Source: Thaumasiovibrio sp047250365 (GTDB taxonomy: Bacteria > Pseudomonadota > Gammaproteobacteria > Enterobacterales > Vibrionaceae). Taken from it: DNA of 64,000 bases. Below the pieces are notes generated by a model that searched no databases, had not been told where the DNA came from, and saw only the letters and a list, made by a program, of their open reading frames with translations. Positions 1-8,722 of this stretch are shown one piece after another. The DNA lies in contig NZ_JBLBVL010000016.1 in assembly GCF_047250365.1 (NCBI RefSeq), positions 21,904-85,903 on the forward strand. Direction: 5' to 3'. The translations under genes and the position numbers were made by a program. How positions within the stretch are numbered: position 1 is the stretch's first letter; every line of letters begins with the position of its first letter.

Positions 1-3000
1 TGATCGTTTAGCTTCTCTGTTAGCTCATCAATGTTGTTATTGCGTCGAGATTGACGAAGGAAGTTAGCAACATCGATACGCGCACGCTTGCGGTTAGCTG
101 CTTCAACCTTTTCTTTTGCTTTGCGTAGATTCTCTTCTCTGATTTGAGCGCGACTTTCTGGATCCTTAGCAATCATCATGTCAGCATCAAAAGAGGTGTC
201 GGCATCCTCATTTTTCATGGTTGCCTGATCACCGTTAATGAGTTCATCTTGCCAGTTCGCCTTAACTTTCAGCGTATCTAGGCGGAATGTATCAAATGAT
301 CCTTTTGCCACGTAATAAGTTGCATCAACGCTATCTTGCGGTGAGTTAACGCGGGCCGCCCGGCCGTTTCGCTGGCGTACAGAAGCAGGGGTCCAGGGCA
401 ATGTTAAGTGACTTACGTTAGTCGTGTTAATGTGAAGGTCAACACCGACTTCGGCGGTTTTGTTCGCAATGATAACGCGGTATTTACCCGCATTGTAAGC
501 GGCTGCGATAGCTTCCATACCGGCGGCTTGAGCCTCAAAATCCTGGGCGCTATCTAGATCTACAACGGTGTCTTTCTTTGTTTTATTGACCACCGTATCA
601 GCGTTAATGATCGCTATCTCATCGGCCGGGATACCGGCAACGTGAGTAAGTAGTCGCTTGATTTTGTTATGCTGGCTCTTCTCTTCCGTGAAGATGATAT
701 GTTTGCCGCCTTTCTGATAGGCCTTTTTTGCATCCTGTAGGCACGCGGCATATTTTGGTGTGACATTGTGGCCAACCGTGGACTCATCGATATCAAACAA
801 ATCAAGGCGGCTACTGACTTCATTTTCAAAGAGTTCATTTAGCACTAGAACAAAGGTCTTACCCTCGCTGGTGGTCTTAGCTTCATGAGCGGTATCAAAC
901 GATTCTTTCTTCTCGCCAGTTCCCCGCGTTTGAGTAATCACATCAGGTAGGTCTTTAACGAGTGCCAGGACCTTAGATTTATCTTTTAGCTGAAACTTGA
1001 ACGTGATTTGTCGATAGTAAAGATCGATATCAGTACAAACACGGTCCATATCTCGGATAATGCCGAATACCGTATCTTTGTTTTCATTACCTTCATCGTC
1101 TTCATCGACTTCATGGATCTCATCGCTATTTTTCGATATCGCATCAGCCCTTACGCGTAACTCTTCATAAAGCGCTTGCTGCTCATCAGTTAGCGGGACC
1201 TCAACCGTCTTATCAATGACTTCCGGTATTTTTACGTGTGCTGATACGTCTTTAGCGTTTTTGAAGATAATGTGACGATGGAAAATCGAGCGTAGGCCGT
1301 GCAAGTTCTTAAAGCCGGTAAGGCCTTCTAGCATCTCAATCTTGCCGTTCAGCTTGGTTACGGGTACCGACTCTGTTTCAGCAAAGACGTTAACGAAGTC
1401 ATCCGGTGTTGCAATGCCGTATTTGGCCCACGCGTCCGCGCCTAACGTCAGCGTCAGCATGTTGAATACATCCATCGGACTATTGACCGTCGGCGTTGCC
1501 GTTATCGGGTAGATACCACGGCCGCCAGTTTTAGCGCGGATATGTTCAGCTTTCATTGAGCAATCAACGGCTGTTTGCGCCGTGTTGCCGCTTGGCAAGT
1601 ACTGTATATTCGAGGCTCTACGGCCAGCCTGGTAGCTGTTCCGGTAGTTGTGCGCCTCATCCATCATCAGCGAGTCAAAGCGCATTGCCTCCCAATAAGG
1701 GAACGCGTCAGCTTTAGCAGTCTGATCTTTACTGTATTTGGCTTGAAAGGAGGATTTTTGCTTTGCCTCTTTGTACGTTTTCGCCGTTTTGAATCCCTGA
1801 TCAGTACCAACAACGGCCTTAAGCGCACCGCTCTTAGAGAGCATTTCACGATCTACCCATTGAGTAACATACTCATCCTTGGTTTCGGGCATCATCGGAA
1901 TGGCGGCTAACTGCTCTTTAGTCATAATGACCGTTGAGTAGTTAGAGTGGGGGATAGAGTTCATCCGGTCCGCAATTTCTGCAGCGCTTAAGTGTCGGAT
2001 CTTGTGACGCGTTTTAGGGCGTAAACCTTCATCGTCCCAAGTAGCTTGATTGCCGTCTTTGTCCAGCACTGGCACGGTTTCAATACCGCCGTCTTTGCCG
2101 CGAACCGGCTCAATAGGGATAACTAGCTTGTCATCCATCGTGCCGTAAAAGTCCACCGCGTCGTGGTACCATTTTTCTATTACGCTCTTAGGAACAGCAA
2201 TACATGTTCGGTATGCACGGCCTTGCTGGCGGTTATGCGCGGCCAGGGCCATAGCTGTAAACGTCTTACCTAGACCGGTATCAAATGCACAAATACCTTT
2301 GCCGTCTTCTGACAGCTTACGCACGGCCGCGTTTTGGTGAGGCATTGGAACGATATTGCCGGATAGGTCATCGAGGCCTAGCGTTGCATCTGAGTGCTCA
2401 AATTCAATATGATCGTTAAACGTATCCTGGTATTCCTGGACAAGTTCATCAAAGTCATCTTGTTGACGTACCCAAACGTTAAACTCTTCCTCTAGGCGGT
2501 TAATGCGATTCATATAACCGGCCCGGCCAGCGAGCGCACCGGATAGCTGCATACCGTTTATGTACAATTCCATTTGAGATTCAAACGGGTACTTACTGTT
2601 AGAGAGTGATTGGCCGCCTTTGGCATTCGCAAGTCGATATCCACTAAACACACCGTTTAGGCTGTCAGTTTCCGTGTTCTCTACTATCTCGCCATCGCTG
2701 TTTTCTTCAATCTCTGAATAGTCAAAGCTCATGCCTTGAGTCTTCAAGAAGTCACGAATAACCTTTCGGTCAAACCACTTTGAGTTAAGGCGAAACTGGA
2801 TGTCATCAGGGTTAATTTTCGGCTGTTTTTCACGTATGCGGGCTAGTTGAGTAGCGAACTTGTCACGAAGAATAGGATCGGACTGGCTAGCCATTGCGTA
2901 CTGCAGTTCAGACACCTTTGTTGATACTTCGCCAGAACAATAACGCTCCATTGGTTCAATCATGCCGTCGGGGCGAATAGCAATAGATTCGTCGTTGGCC

Positions 3001-4796
3001 AGGACCTTAAGATCTAGACTGCTATCACCTGTGTACCATTGCGAAAGTTCATCCGGGTCAACTGGATTCATGCCGCGCTGTGTGAAGAGGTAATTAAGCG
3101 TTTCAGCTAAATTCGTTGAGTCGTAAGCCTCGCCTTCGTCGTCTTCAATCGTGCCTGAGAGTAGGGCGGATAGCTGGCCGTCGGCGTTAATGCCGTTGGC
3201 AAACTGATTCCAGGTGTTTGAGTGTCGGCCGGTTAGGCCTACTAGCTTGCGAGTGTGAGAAACTGGACCGTATTTTTCAAACTCATCATGGACCAAAGAG
3301 GCTAGCTTTTCGCGTGACATTGAAGAGCTACCGGTTTGAAGCTCTGTAATGTACGTACCGATTATTGAGCCACGGAAAACGCGTTCGAAGTGCTTTGGAT
3401 CCTGCTTTTTGGCCAGTTCATACGAGCGCTTAACGCTGTCATTGAAGATGTAAGGCATATCGTTAGCAATGCGCGATAGCTGATCAGCTTCCAGGGAAAG
3501 GGCGTTGATCGGGTCTTCCATAAGAAGCTTTAGCTCATTGATAGAACTAGCGCCGTAGCTATCCGCGTTAATCTTGCCGGAATCGTCCGCAAATCGAACC
3601 TTTTGCCACTGGCCATCCTTCATTTCGTGCCAGCGACTATTAATTAGTGCTCGGTCGCCTTCACTGTAGTTAGTGATCACGGTTTCCGATGCATTCAGTA
3701 GTTTGTAGTCAATGCGCGACTTTAGTTTTTTGGATAGTTGTTTCTTTATTGCCTGGTTAGTTAGCTGGTGGTTTTTAACAACAAGGCGCTTGAATTGGTC
3801 TTTGCCTTCAATGCTCATGTCACCTTGAATAAACTTCTTACCACGGCTTGATTTGAACCACTTGCCCTTGGTCCAGGTATCCCAAATAACCTTGGCTTCT
3901 TTAAGCGTGTCATAACTAACGTCATTGATTCTCTGAGCTACTTCTTTACTGTGCTTACGTAGTATCAAGAGGTCGGTAACAGTCTCGGTACCCGAAGCAT
4001 TGAAAAGGCCAGTAGGGAGGCGGTGAGCACCTAAGAACTCGCATTTATAACTAAGGTCTACGCGCCAATCTTCCCATGAAGTACGATCCACAATACGCGG
4101 TGGAACAATTAGCGCAACAAGGCCGCCAGGCTTAACTTTGTCTATCGAGCGAGTAACAAAATAGCGCTCCATGTCGCTGAAACCTGCGTATTCCGGGTCA
4201 TCGTTGGCAAACGTCCCTCGACTATCGCCAAATGGCACATTACCCACAACGCTATCAAAGGTATTGTCAGGTGTATCAACTGCAAGTTTCTCAAAGTTGG
4301 TGGTCCTTACTTCATCTTCCGGGTGCAGGAGTCTGTTTACTGCGGAACTAGTTTCATCAATCTCCGTCGCGGTCATGATTACGCTGTCTGGTTTGGTGCC
4401 GTTAAACACGCCAGCACCGGCCGATGGTTCAAGGACGTTGCCATTTTCAAAACCGTTTTCTTTGAGGGCATCCCAAATACCTTCGGCCACAAACTGCGGT
4501 GTGTAGTACTCGGATATGGTTTCACCGATACCGCCAAGGCCGGAATAGCGGGCTAGAACCTGGCGATCATCATCCGTTAGCTGTGAGCTATCACCATTTA
4601 CACGGTCAATAATGACCTTTGCTTCGCGGTTGGCTGCTTCTCGTAGCTTTTTAGCTCGAGCAAGCGAGATTTTTTCTTGAGTGATCCCGAATTCAGGATT
4701 GTTTTTGGTGGGGCGGTAGTAGCGATCAAATATCGCCAATACATCATCAATGGACGTACATTTAGCAACGTCCATTCTAAGCTTTTCAATTGTCAT
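1..4796 (-). CDS. DarB-like N6-adenine methyltransferase/SNF2-type helicase (C-terminus beyond window)
   Basis: Open from an ATG at 4796 to the window edge, at least 1598 residues. The N-terminal part is a class I SAM-dependent methyltransferase: EPSAGAG (SAM loop) near residue 123 and NVPFG (an NPPY-type catalytic motif) near residue 186. A helicase core follows, with Walker A TGLGKT at 840-845 and a DEAH box (MDEAH) at about 1045-1049. This methylase-plus-helicase architecture is that of P1 DarB, an antirestriction protein carried in the phage head, and of related phage and plasmid proteins. The start has a good ribosome-binding site (CCGGAG). It is transcribed divergently from the portal gene. 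The family call is strong; packaging in the virion and an antirestriction role are inferred. Confidence 0.85.
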   Translation of the reverse strand, partial: MTIEKLRMDVAKCTSIDDVLAIFDRYYRPTKNNPEFGITQEKISLARAKKLREAANREAKVIIDRVNGDSSQLTDDDRQVLARYSGLGGIGETISEYYTPQFVAEGIWDALKENGFENGNVLEPSAGAGVFNGTKPDSVIMTATEIDETSSAVNRLLHPEDEVRTTNFEKLAVDTPDNTFDSVVGNVPFGDSRGTFANDDPEYAGFSDMERYFVTRSIDKVKPGGLVALIVPPRIVDRTSWEDWRVDLSYKCEFLGAHRLPTGLFNASGTETVTDLLILRKHSKEVAQRINDVSYDTLKEAKVIWDTWTKGKWFKSSRGKKFIQGDMSIEGKDQFKRLVVKNHQLTNQAIKKQLSKKLKSRIDYKLLNASETVITNYSEGDRALINSRWHEMKDGQWQKVRFADDSGKINADSYGASSINELKLLMEDPINALSLEADQLSRIANDMPYIFNDSVKRSYELAKKQDPKHFERVFRGSIIGTYITELQTGSSSMSREKLASLVHDEFEKYGPVSHTRKLVGLTGRHSNTWNQFANGINADGQLSALLSGTIEDDEGEAYDSTNLAETLNYLFTQRGMNPVDPDELSQWYTGDSSLDLKVLANDESIAIRPDGMIEPMERYCSGEVSTKVSELQYAMASQSDPILRDKFATQLARIREKQPKINPDDIQFRLNSKWFDRKVIRDFLKTQGMSFDYSEIEENSDGEIVENTETDSLNGVFSGYRLANAKGGQSLSNSKYPFESQMELYINGMQLSGALAGRAGYMNRINRLEEEFNVWVRQQDDFDELVQEYQDTFNDHIEFEHSDATLGLDDLSGNIVPMPHQNAAVRKLSEDGKGICAFDTGLGKTFTAMALAAHNRQQGRAYRTCIAVPKSVIEKWYHDAVDFYGTMDDKLVIPIEPVRGKDGGIETVPVLDKDGNQATWDDEGLRPKTRHKIRHLSAAEIADRMNSIPHSNYSTVIMTKEQLAAIPMMPETKDEYVTQWVDREMLSKSGALKAVVGTDQGFKTAKTYKEAKQKSSFQAKYSKDQTAKADAFPYWEAMRFDSLMMDEAHNYRNSYQAGRRASNIQYLPSGNTAQTAVDCSMKAEHIRAKTGGRGIYPITATPTVNSPMDVFNMLTLTLGADAWAKYGIATPDDFVNVFAETESVPVTKLNGKIEMLEGLTGFKNLHGLRSIFHRHIIFKNAKDVSAHVKIPEVIDKTVEVPLTDEQQALYEELRVRADAISKNSDEIHEVDEDDEGNENKDTVFGIIRDMDRVCTDIDLYYRQITFKFQLKDKSKVLALVKDLPDVITQTRGTGEKKESFDTAHEAKTTSEGKTFVLVLNELFENEVSSRLDLFDIDESTVGHNVTPKYAACLQDAKKAYQKGGKHIIFTEEKSQHNKIKRLLTHVAGIPADEIAIINADTVVNKTKKDTVVDLDSAQDFEAQAAGMEAIAAAYNAGKYRVIIANKTAEVGVDLHINTTNVSHLTLPWTPASVRQRNGRAARVNSPQDSVDATYYVAKGSFDTFRLDTLKVKANWQDELINGDQATMKNEDADTSFDADMMIAKDPESRAQIREENLRKAKEKVEAANRKRARIDVANFLRQSRRNNNIDELTEKLND

Positions 4797-4803
4797 TAAA
4801 GCT

Positions 4804-4846
4804 CCGGTTTTGTGGGGAAACCGGGCAGTGCGGGGAAGTAATAGTA
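4804..4846 (-). promoter_or_regulatory. Leader of the DarB-like gene: -10-like element, C-rich motif and SD hairpin
   Basis: Read leftward: a TACTAT element (4846-4841), the C-rich motif ACTTCCCCGCACTGCCCGG, then a 7-bp stem CCGGTTT/AAACCGG with loop CCCCACA whose 3' arm runs into the ribosome-binding site CCGGAG. The same order of elements precedes several virion genes (5521, 48314, 49107, 62683). No -35 element is evident. Promoter function is inferred. Confidence 0.5.
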
Positions 4847-4854
4847 AAAGAAAA

Positions 4855-4876
4855 GCCCGCCTAAAAATAGGCGGGC
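4855..4876 (-). terminator. Leftward intrinsic terminator
   Basis: 9-bp stem GCCCGCCTA/TAGGCGGGC with a four-base loop. On the minus strand it is followed by a T-rich tract (TTTTCTTTTACT), so it would stop leftward transcription arriving from the repeat region to its right. Confidence 0.6.
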
Positions 4877-4909
4877 CTGGCTTTAATCTGTTACACGGAA
4901 ACGAAAAAA

Positions 4910-4948
4910 GGCCCGGCAATAGTGAAATTAATCACTAATCGCCGGGCC
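4910..4948 (-). terminator. Second leftward intrinsic terminator
   Basis: Long interrupted hairpin: GGCCCGGC pairs with GCCGGGCC, with an inner AGTGA/TCACT stem. On the minus strand it is followed by CCTTTTTTC. With the hairpin at 4855 it forms a tandem terminator, although no leftward gene lies between here and the rightward portal gene. Confidence 0.55.
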
Positions 4949-4950
4949 TA

Positions 4951-4966
4951 CCTCCCGCACTCCCCG
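4951..4966 (+). other. Stand-alone copy of the C-rich leader motif
   Basis: CCTCCCGCACTCCCCG matches the motif ahead of the capsid gene (49060-49076) and the 62683 gene (62640-62655). Here it has no -10-like element or nearby start codon. It may be a relic of a moved promoter or a binding site in its own right. Confidence 0.35.
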
Positions 4967-5093
4967 ATTACAGCCACAAGTCAAATAGTTAAAAAATAAA
5001 TATTTGATCCCTGTGTACTGAGATCGATTGAATAATCACACTCGTCATATCACCTGACAAGGCAAAACGCGGATAGGCGCCGATAGATGGTGC

Positions 5094-5438
5094 ATTGACG
5101 GTTAATAGTCGCTTATACACGACTTGATTAAGGATTGTGCGGGGATTTGCTGCTTATTAACCCTTTGTCGTCGTCAATAGACGGCGTATAGACGCGGAAA
5201 TATTCAATGGGAAACCCATAGGTCGGCAATAAGGGATAATAAAGAGTCTTTTAACTCCCTTTAGTCGCCTTTAGGTGGTCAATTGACGCCTAAGATAATG
5301 CCGCAAGGTCGGTAATAGTCGCCAATCCACCAGCATATGACGGCCATAAGTAGTTATATGACGTCTAAAATTAAGCGCCAATGCCAGCAAAAGCGCTCAT
5401 AGTCGCCGATAGACGTTTTTAAGCGACCTAAAGCCGAC
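5094..5438. repeat. Helically phased GACG/GTCG repeat array (candidate origin, centromere or packaging site)
   Basis: Non-coding. GACG, GTCG or CGAC cores occur at 5097, 5108, 5120, 5167, 5170, 5180, 5191, 5222, 5263, 5285, 5308, 5318, 5339, 5360, 5402, 5412, 5424 and 5435. Most steps are 10-12, 21-23, 31 or 41-42 bp, i.e. whole helical turns. The cores lie in related words such as ATAGTCGCC, ATAGACGG, GGTCGGCAATA and ATTGACGC. Such phasing suits a protein array that binds one DNA face, as at replication origins, partition centromeres or packaging sites. The rest of 4967-5520 holds nothing else I recognise except the portal leader. Confidence 0.5.
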
Positions 5439-5470
5439 AATAAACACTACAGCTCTATCTTAGTACGATG

Positions 5471-5512
5471 TAGAATAAAACGCCCCTCGCTCTAAAATTC
5501 ATTTTTTAGGAG
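5471..5512 (+). promoter_or_regulatory. Portal gene leader: TAGAAT element, C-rich motif and SD hairpin
   Basis: TAGAAT at 5471-5476 is followed by CGCCCCTCGCTC and a hairpin in which CTCTAAAA (5490-5497) pairs with TTTTAGGAG (5504-5512, one bulged base). The AGGAG ribosome-binding site lies in the 3' arm, so folding would mask it. Organisation matches the leaders of 48314, 49107 and 62683. Confidence 0.45.
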
Positions 5513-5520
5513 TGTTGTCG

Positions 5521-7233
5521 ATGCCAAAATCGATCACCTCCGGTTTCAATAATGTCATATCCCGTCTATTCCCTTCATACAGTGAAAAGGATGATCGTGA
5601 CGGGGCTATTGTTTTTGAATCCGGCCCATCTGCTACCGGCGGATACCGCTCAACAGGCCTAACACCTGACACCGATCATGGTGGTGGTTTAGCGCAAGAA
5701 GGCAAATCCGATAACGACCGCATTTTTTTGCGTCAGTTGCCAAACGATAGGTTTGCAAAATATCGCGTGTTCAATGAAATGGCGTCTGATAGCACGCTGT
5801 CAGCAGCATTAGATATGCACCTGGCACATGCTTTGTCAGTCGATCCGCGTGCCGGTGTTGCGCTAACACTGCAAGCCGTCGATGAAGAGCATCAAGAGTT
5901 TGTTGCGACACTCGAAAAAGACGTGATGAGCAAGATAAATAGAAGCATTGTTAGCTGGACCAAGCCGATGCTGATTTATGGCGTTAACTATGTAAGGCCC
6001 TATGGTACTCCGGGTGTGGGTATCACTCACTTTGAGGCTTGTTATTACACGTTGCCGCATAACATCAGAGAGTATGAACGCGCCGGGGAAATTGCAGGTT
6101 ATACCAGTGAAAATCTACGAACGAGAAAAAGCGGTGAGCAAGTACGGCTAGCTGAACCGTGGGCCTTAGTCCCTCTGAAAGTGCCGTTCTGGCAATCGAG
6201 CATGGAATCAGAGCCGATCAACTACAGCAACAATGCCTATTCCCTTTATGACGAGGTGTTGGACCGTTCGCCGCTCGAAACCCAAAACTACGGTACGTCA
6301 TTTTTAGAGTTTGCGTTTGAATCCTGGTGCGATATGCGCGAGGCCTTGCTATCTCTGAAAGCGAGTAGACGTAACGCGTCAATCAGTGACCGGTTTGTGT
6401 CTGTGAGTACAGATGGCTTAGATTCCGCCAGGGCTGCAGAGTATATAAACCTTGTCGCTGGCCAGTTAACGCAAGACCAGGAAGCCGCAAGCCGTCGCGC
6501 ATCTGTTCAGGGCTTTATACCTACTGTCTTAACTCGCATCATTCCGGTCGCGCAAGGCGGGGCAAAGCAGGGCGTTAACATTGATACGCACAGCACCGAC
6601 CCAAACATTCAGCATCTTGAAGACATCTTATTTCACGCTAAAAGGCTGGCCGCCAGTATCGGAATAGACATTTCAATGCTCGGCTTTTCGGAAATGCTCG
6701 GCGGGAATTTGGGGCAAGGCGGTTACTTTAGAACAGCAATTCAAGCTGCTTTGCGTGCGCAGTGGATCCGTATGGCCATCATTGAGTTTGTTGACCGCTC
6801 GCTTGATATCCATATCGCCTACAAACACGGAAAGGCCTTTCCCGACGGTGAAAAGCCGTGGCGCGTCAACTTCCATTCTATGAACACCGCTTTAGAAACC
6901 GAAGAGCAAGAAGCTAATGAAACCAGGGCTAGCTATGCCTCTATGGTGGTCGGCATCCTAGATATGCTCGAAAACGGCAAGATGGCCCAATCTGAAACCT
7001 TCAAAAAGCATCTTTACGAGAACCTACTTAATTTTGACTCTGAATCAGCGGCCGAAATTTCTAAAGAACTCGCCAACGCAGTTAGTGAAGACGATCAGTT
7101 CATGGAAAGTGCCGGGTTATCCGGTGTTGGCCAAAGTGACATAAACGCCATCATCTTGAGCGAACTCGACGAACTAAAGCGAATGGCCGATATCGCTAAT
7201 CAATACACAACTAAGGAAAATGAGCATGGCTAA
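5521..7233 (+). CDS. Portal protein
   Basis: 570 residues. Size, position beside a probable scaffold gene and general sequence character (internal stretch about a labelled dodecamer-type fold, QGGYFRTAIQAALRAQ in the C-terminal half) fit a myovirus portal, the ring at the capsid vertex through which DNA is packaged. The ATG at 5521 is preferred over a GTG at 5512 because AGGAG sits 8 bases before it. FMESAGLSG near residue 527 matches a motif repeated in the next gene and in the capsid gene and may be a prohead-protease site. The C-terminus overlaps the next gene by 8 bases. The call rests on recall of portal families, not on an alignment. Confidence 0.7.
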   Translation: MPKSITSGFNNVISRLFPSYSEKDDRDGAIVFESGPSATGGYRSTGLTPDTDHGGGLAQEGKSDNDRIFLRQLPNDRFAKYRVFNEMASDSTLSAALDMHLAHALSVDPRAGVALTLQAVDEEHQEFVATLEKDVMSKINRSIVSWTKPMLIYGVNYVRPYGTPGVGITHFEACYYTLPHNIREYERAGEIAGYTSENLRTRKSGEQVRLAEPWALVPLKVPFWQSSMESEPINYSNNAYSLYDEVLDRSPLETQNYGTSFLEFAFESWCDMREALLSLKASRRNASISDRFVSVSTDGLDSARAAEYINLVAGQLTQDQEAASRRASVQGFIPTVLTRIIPVAQGGAKQGVNIDTHSTDPNIQHLEDILFHAKRLAASIGIDISMLGFSEMLGGNLGQGGYFRTAIQAALRAQWIRMAIIEFVDRSLDIHIAYKHGKAFPDGEKPWRVNFHSMNTALETEEQEANETRASYASMVVGILDMLENGKMAQSETFKKHLYENLLNFDSESAAEISKELANAVSEDDQFMESAGLSGVGQSDINAIILSELDELKRMADIANQYTTKENEHG

Positions 7234-8218
7234 AGTGCTAAAAACTGTAACGGACCGCTTTTCGCTACTAAATGACGGTCGTAAGCTTGGTTCGAATAAG
7301 AGAAACTATCTTATCGAAGCTGTACGTAAAACGATTGAATCACCACAGACGCAAGAATTACTACGACTCGGTGAAGCTTTTGGTTATTTCGGGCATAGTC
7401 GCCGCGAACTGGCCGGTAAGCCGAAGATTGCAGAAACCGAAGTGGTTAACATCAAAGGTAAGCCGGTTGTTATCGACAATGTGCCATCCAATCGAACCGT
7501 ATCTATCTCAGTAGATGACGAAGGCATTGTCACTCATACACAAGAGATCTTAGCAACACCAACGGGTGAGCTACTTATGTCTATGTTGGATTCTGGCGCT
7601 GGTGGCTGGTCCTGGGTGACGAGCGGCCGCGATACGAGCATGGCTAGTATTGTTCGTAGCTTCTTTGGTTTTGATTTTGTCAAACAGCCAAACTTCTTAA
7701 GCCTGGATCATCCTTCAATGATGATGGAGTCTATTGATGGCGGGCAATCGATGATGCTTGAAAGCCTCCAGGGCGCGGGCTTAGAAGTCGATGAGGCTAA
7801 GGCCGTATTAGCTAAGTGGGGTGATACCGATGGTTTTGAAGCTGATGTTATTGCGTCACTGCAAAGTGAGGTGATGATGCTCGAAGGTATGGTCCATGAT
7901 AGCCATAAGCTGCAGGGCCAAATTGACACACTGATTAATGAAGAGAAGGAACGCAGTAAGCAGCGTGAAACGATGTTGCTTGAAGCGGCCGGTAGTTCTA
8001 AATTCTTCATTAACGAGGAACAGGCCAACGCGTTAGCCAATATGAGCACCGAAGATGATTTAAAAACGGTACAGATGATGTTTGAGTCATTCAACCGCAC
8101 CTCACTCGGTACTTTGCCGCTTGGTCGAGCAAAGGATCCTGAATTTGTTCAGGTAAAGAAGTCGTCCGCATCGACGGAAGGAATGTTTGAGTTTGGCAGT
8201 CATAACCGACAATTCTAG
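7226..8218 (+). CDS. Probable prohead scaffold/core protein
   Basis: 330 residues, translated from the ATG at 7226 (AAGGA 8 bases upstream), overlapping the portal gene. The C-terminal half is charged and helical. It contains six motifs of the form hydrophobic-hydrophobic-Glu-small: MMES near 166-169, MMLES near 180, MMLEG near 220, MLLEA near 253, MMFES near 287 and MFEF near 322. These resemble T4 protease gp21 sites ((L/I)xE before A/G/S), and scaffolds are the proteins most heavily cut by such proteases. Position after the portal also fits a core protein. No protease motif was seen here. The scaffold role is inferred. Confidence 0.5.
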   Translation: MAKVLKTVTDRFSLLNDGRKLGSNKRNYLIEAVRKTIESPQTQELLRLGEAFGYFGHSRRELAGKPKIAETEVVNIKGKPVVIDNVPSNRTVSISVDDEGIVTHTQEILATPTGELLMSMLDSGAGGWSWVTSGRDTSMASIVRSFFGFDFVKQPNFLSLDHPSMMMESIDGGQSMMLESLQGAGLEVDEAKAVLAKWGDTDGFEADVIASLQSEVMMLEGMVHDSHKLQGQIDTLINEEKERSKQRETMLLEAAGSSKFFINEEQANALANMSTEDDLKTVQMMFESFNRTSLGTLPLGRAKDPEFVQVKKSSASTEGMFEFGSHNRQF

Positions 8219-8220
8219 CG

Positions 8221-8251
8221 AAAAAAAGGGATCACATTGATCCCTTTTTTT
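8221..8251. terminator. Bidirectional intrinsic terminator
   Basis: Perfect 14-bp inverted repeat AAAAAAAGGGATCA/TGATCCCTTTTTTT with a three-base loop, lying between the convergent genes ending at 8218 and 8256. It has T tracts on both strands. Confidence 0.9.
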
Positions 8252-8255
8252 GTCT

Positions 8256-8618
8256 CTATTCCACAGATGGGCCTATAGGTCGCAAATAAATTGCGTTTCG
8301 CTTTGATCTGTAGAGCCTAAAATCATATCCTTGGATGCTGAAAACTTGTTGGTTATCAACAAGTCTCTTAACTGCTAGATCTGGATTACTACCTGCTTGC
8401 TTTGTGAGCGAATGATTCAGTTTGAGCTTTATTGATCGTTTTTGTGATCCAACGCAGTTAAATACGCCTTCTCCTAGAACGATGATCAAGGTTTTGGGTG
8501 GGATTGGAAACCCCGCCTTTGGCGCGTTTTTTCTTTTGAAATCATTAGCATATGCAGATGATAAACGATTGAGAGCCGCTAGATCTTCATCAAGCGTATC
8601 GGGTATGTAGTCGCTCAT
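8256..8618 (-). CDS. Unknown protein (120 aa)
   Basis: Leftward gene convergent with the putative scaffold gene, sharing the terminator at 8221. The protein is basic, with an acidic N-terminus (DYIPDTLDEDLAALNRL). I recognise no domain. Upstream (8640-8711) lie TATATAG-rich inverted repeats that could control it and rightward transcription together. Confidence 0.6.
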   Translation of the reverse strand: MSDYIPDTLDEDLAALNRLSSAYANDFKRKNAPKAGFPIPPKTLIIVLGEGVFNCVGSQKRSIKLKLNHSLTKQAGSNPDLAVKRLVDNQQVFSIQGYDFRLYRSKRNAIYLRPIGPSVE

Positions 8619-8694
8619 TATTCACTCTATTTGAGGTCTGTATGGGTGTATATAGGCGTGTATAGAAAGTTAGCCTCTATATCGACGGCTGATT

Positions 8695-8711
8695 ACTATA
8701 TATAATATAGT
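8695..8711. promoter_or_regulatory. ACTATAT palindrome with embedded TATAAT
   Basis: ACTATAT-ATA-ATATAGT is a perfect inverted repeat containing TATAAT at 8701-8706, just upstream of the tandem hairpin RNA region. It could be a -10 element overlapped by an operator. No convincing -35 is present. Confidence 0.4.
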
Positions 8712-8722
8712 GAGTAACAAGC

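Noticed and set aside
1575..1910. Rightward open frame inside the DarB-like gene
   Set aside because: The minus-strand helicase frame is continuous with motifs in place; no ribosome-binding site here.
5041..5440. Phased GACG array as a CRISPR array
   Set aside because: Core words are only 4-10 bases and vary; no conserved repeat with constant spacer length.
7708..8100. Leftward open frame opposite the putative scaffold gene
   Set aside because: Ser/Ile-rich mirror of the sense codon use; no start signal.
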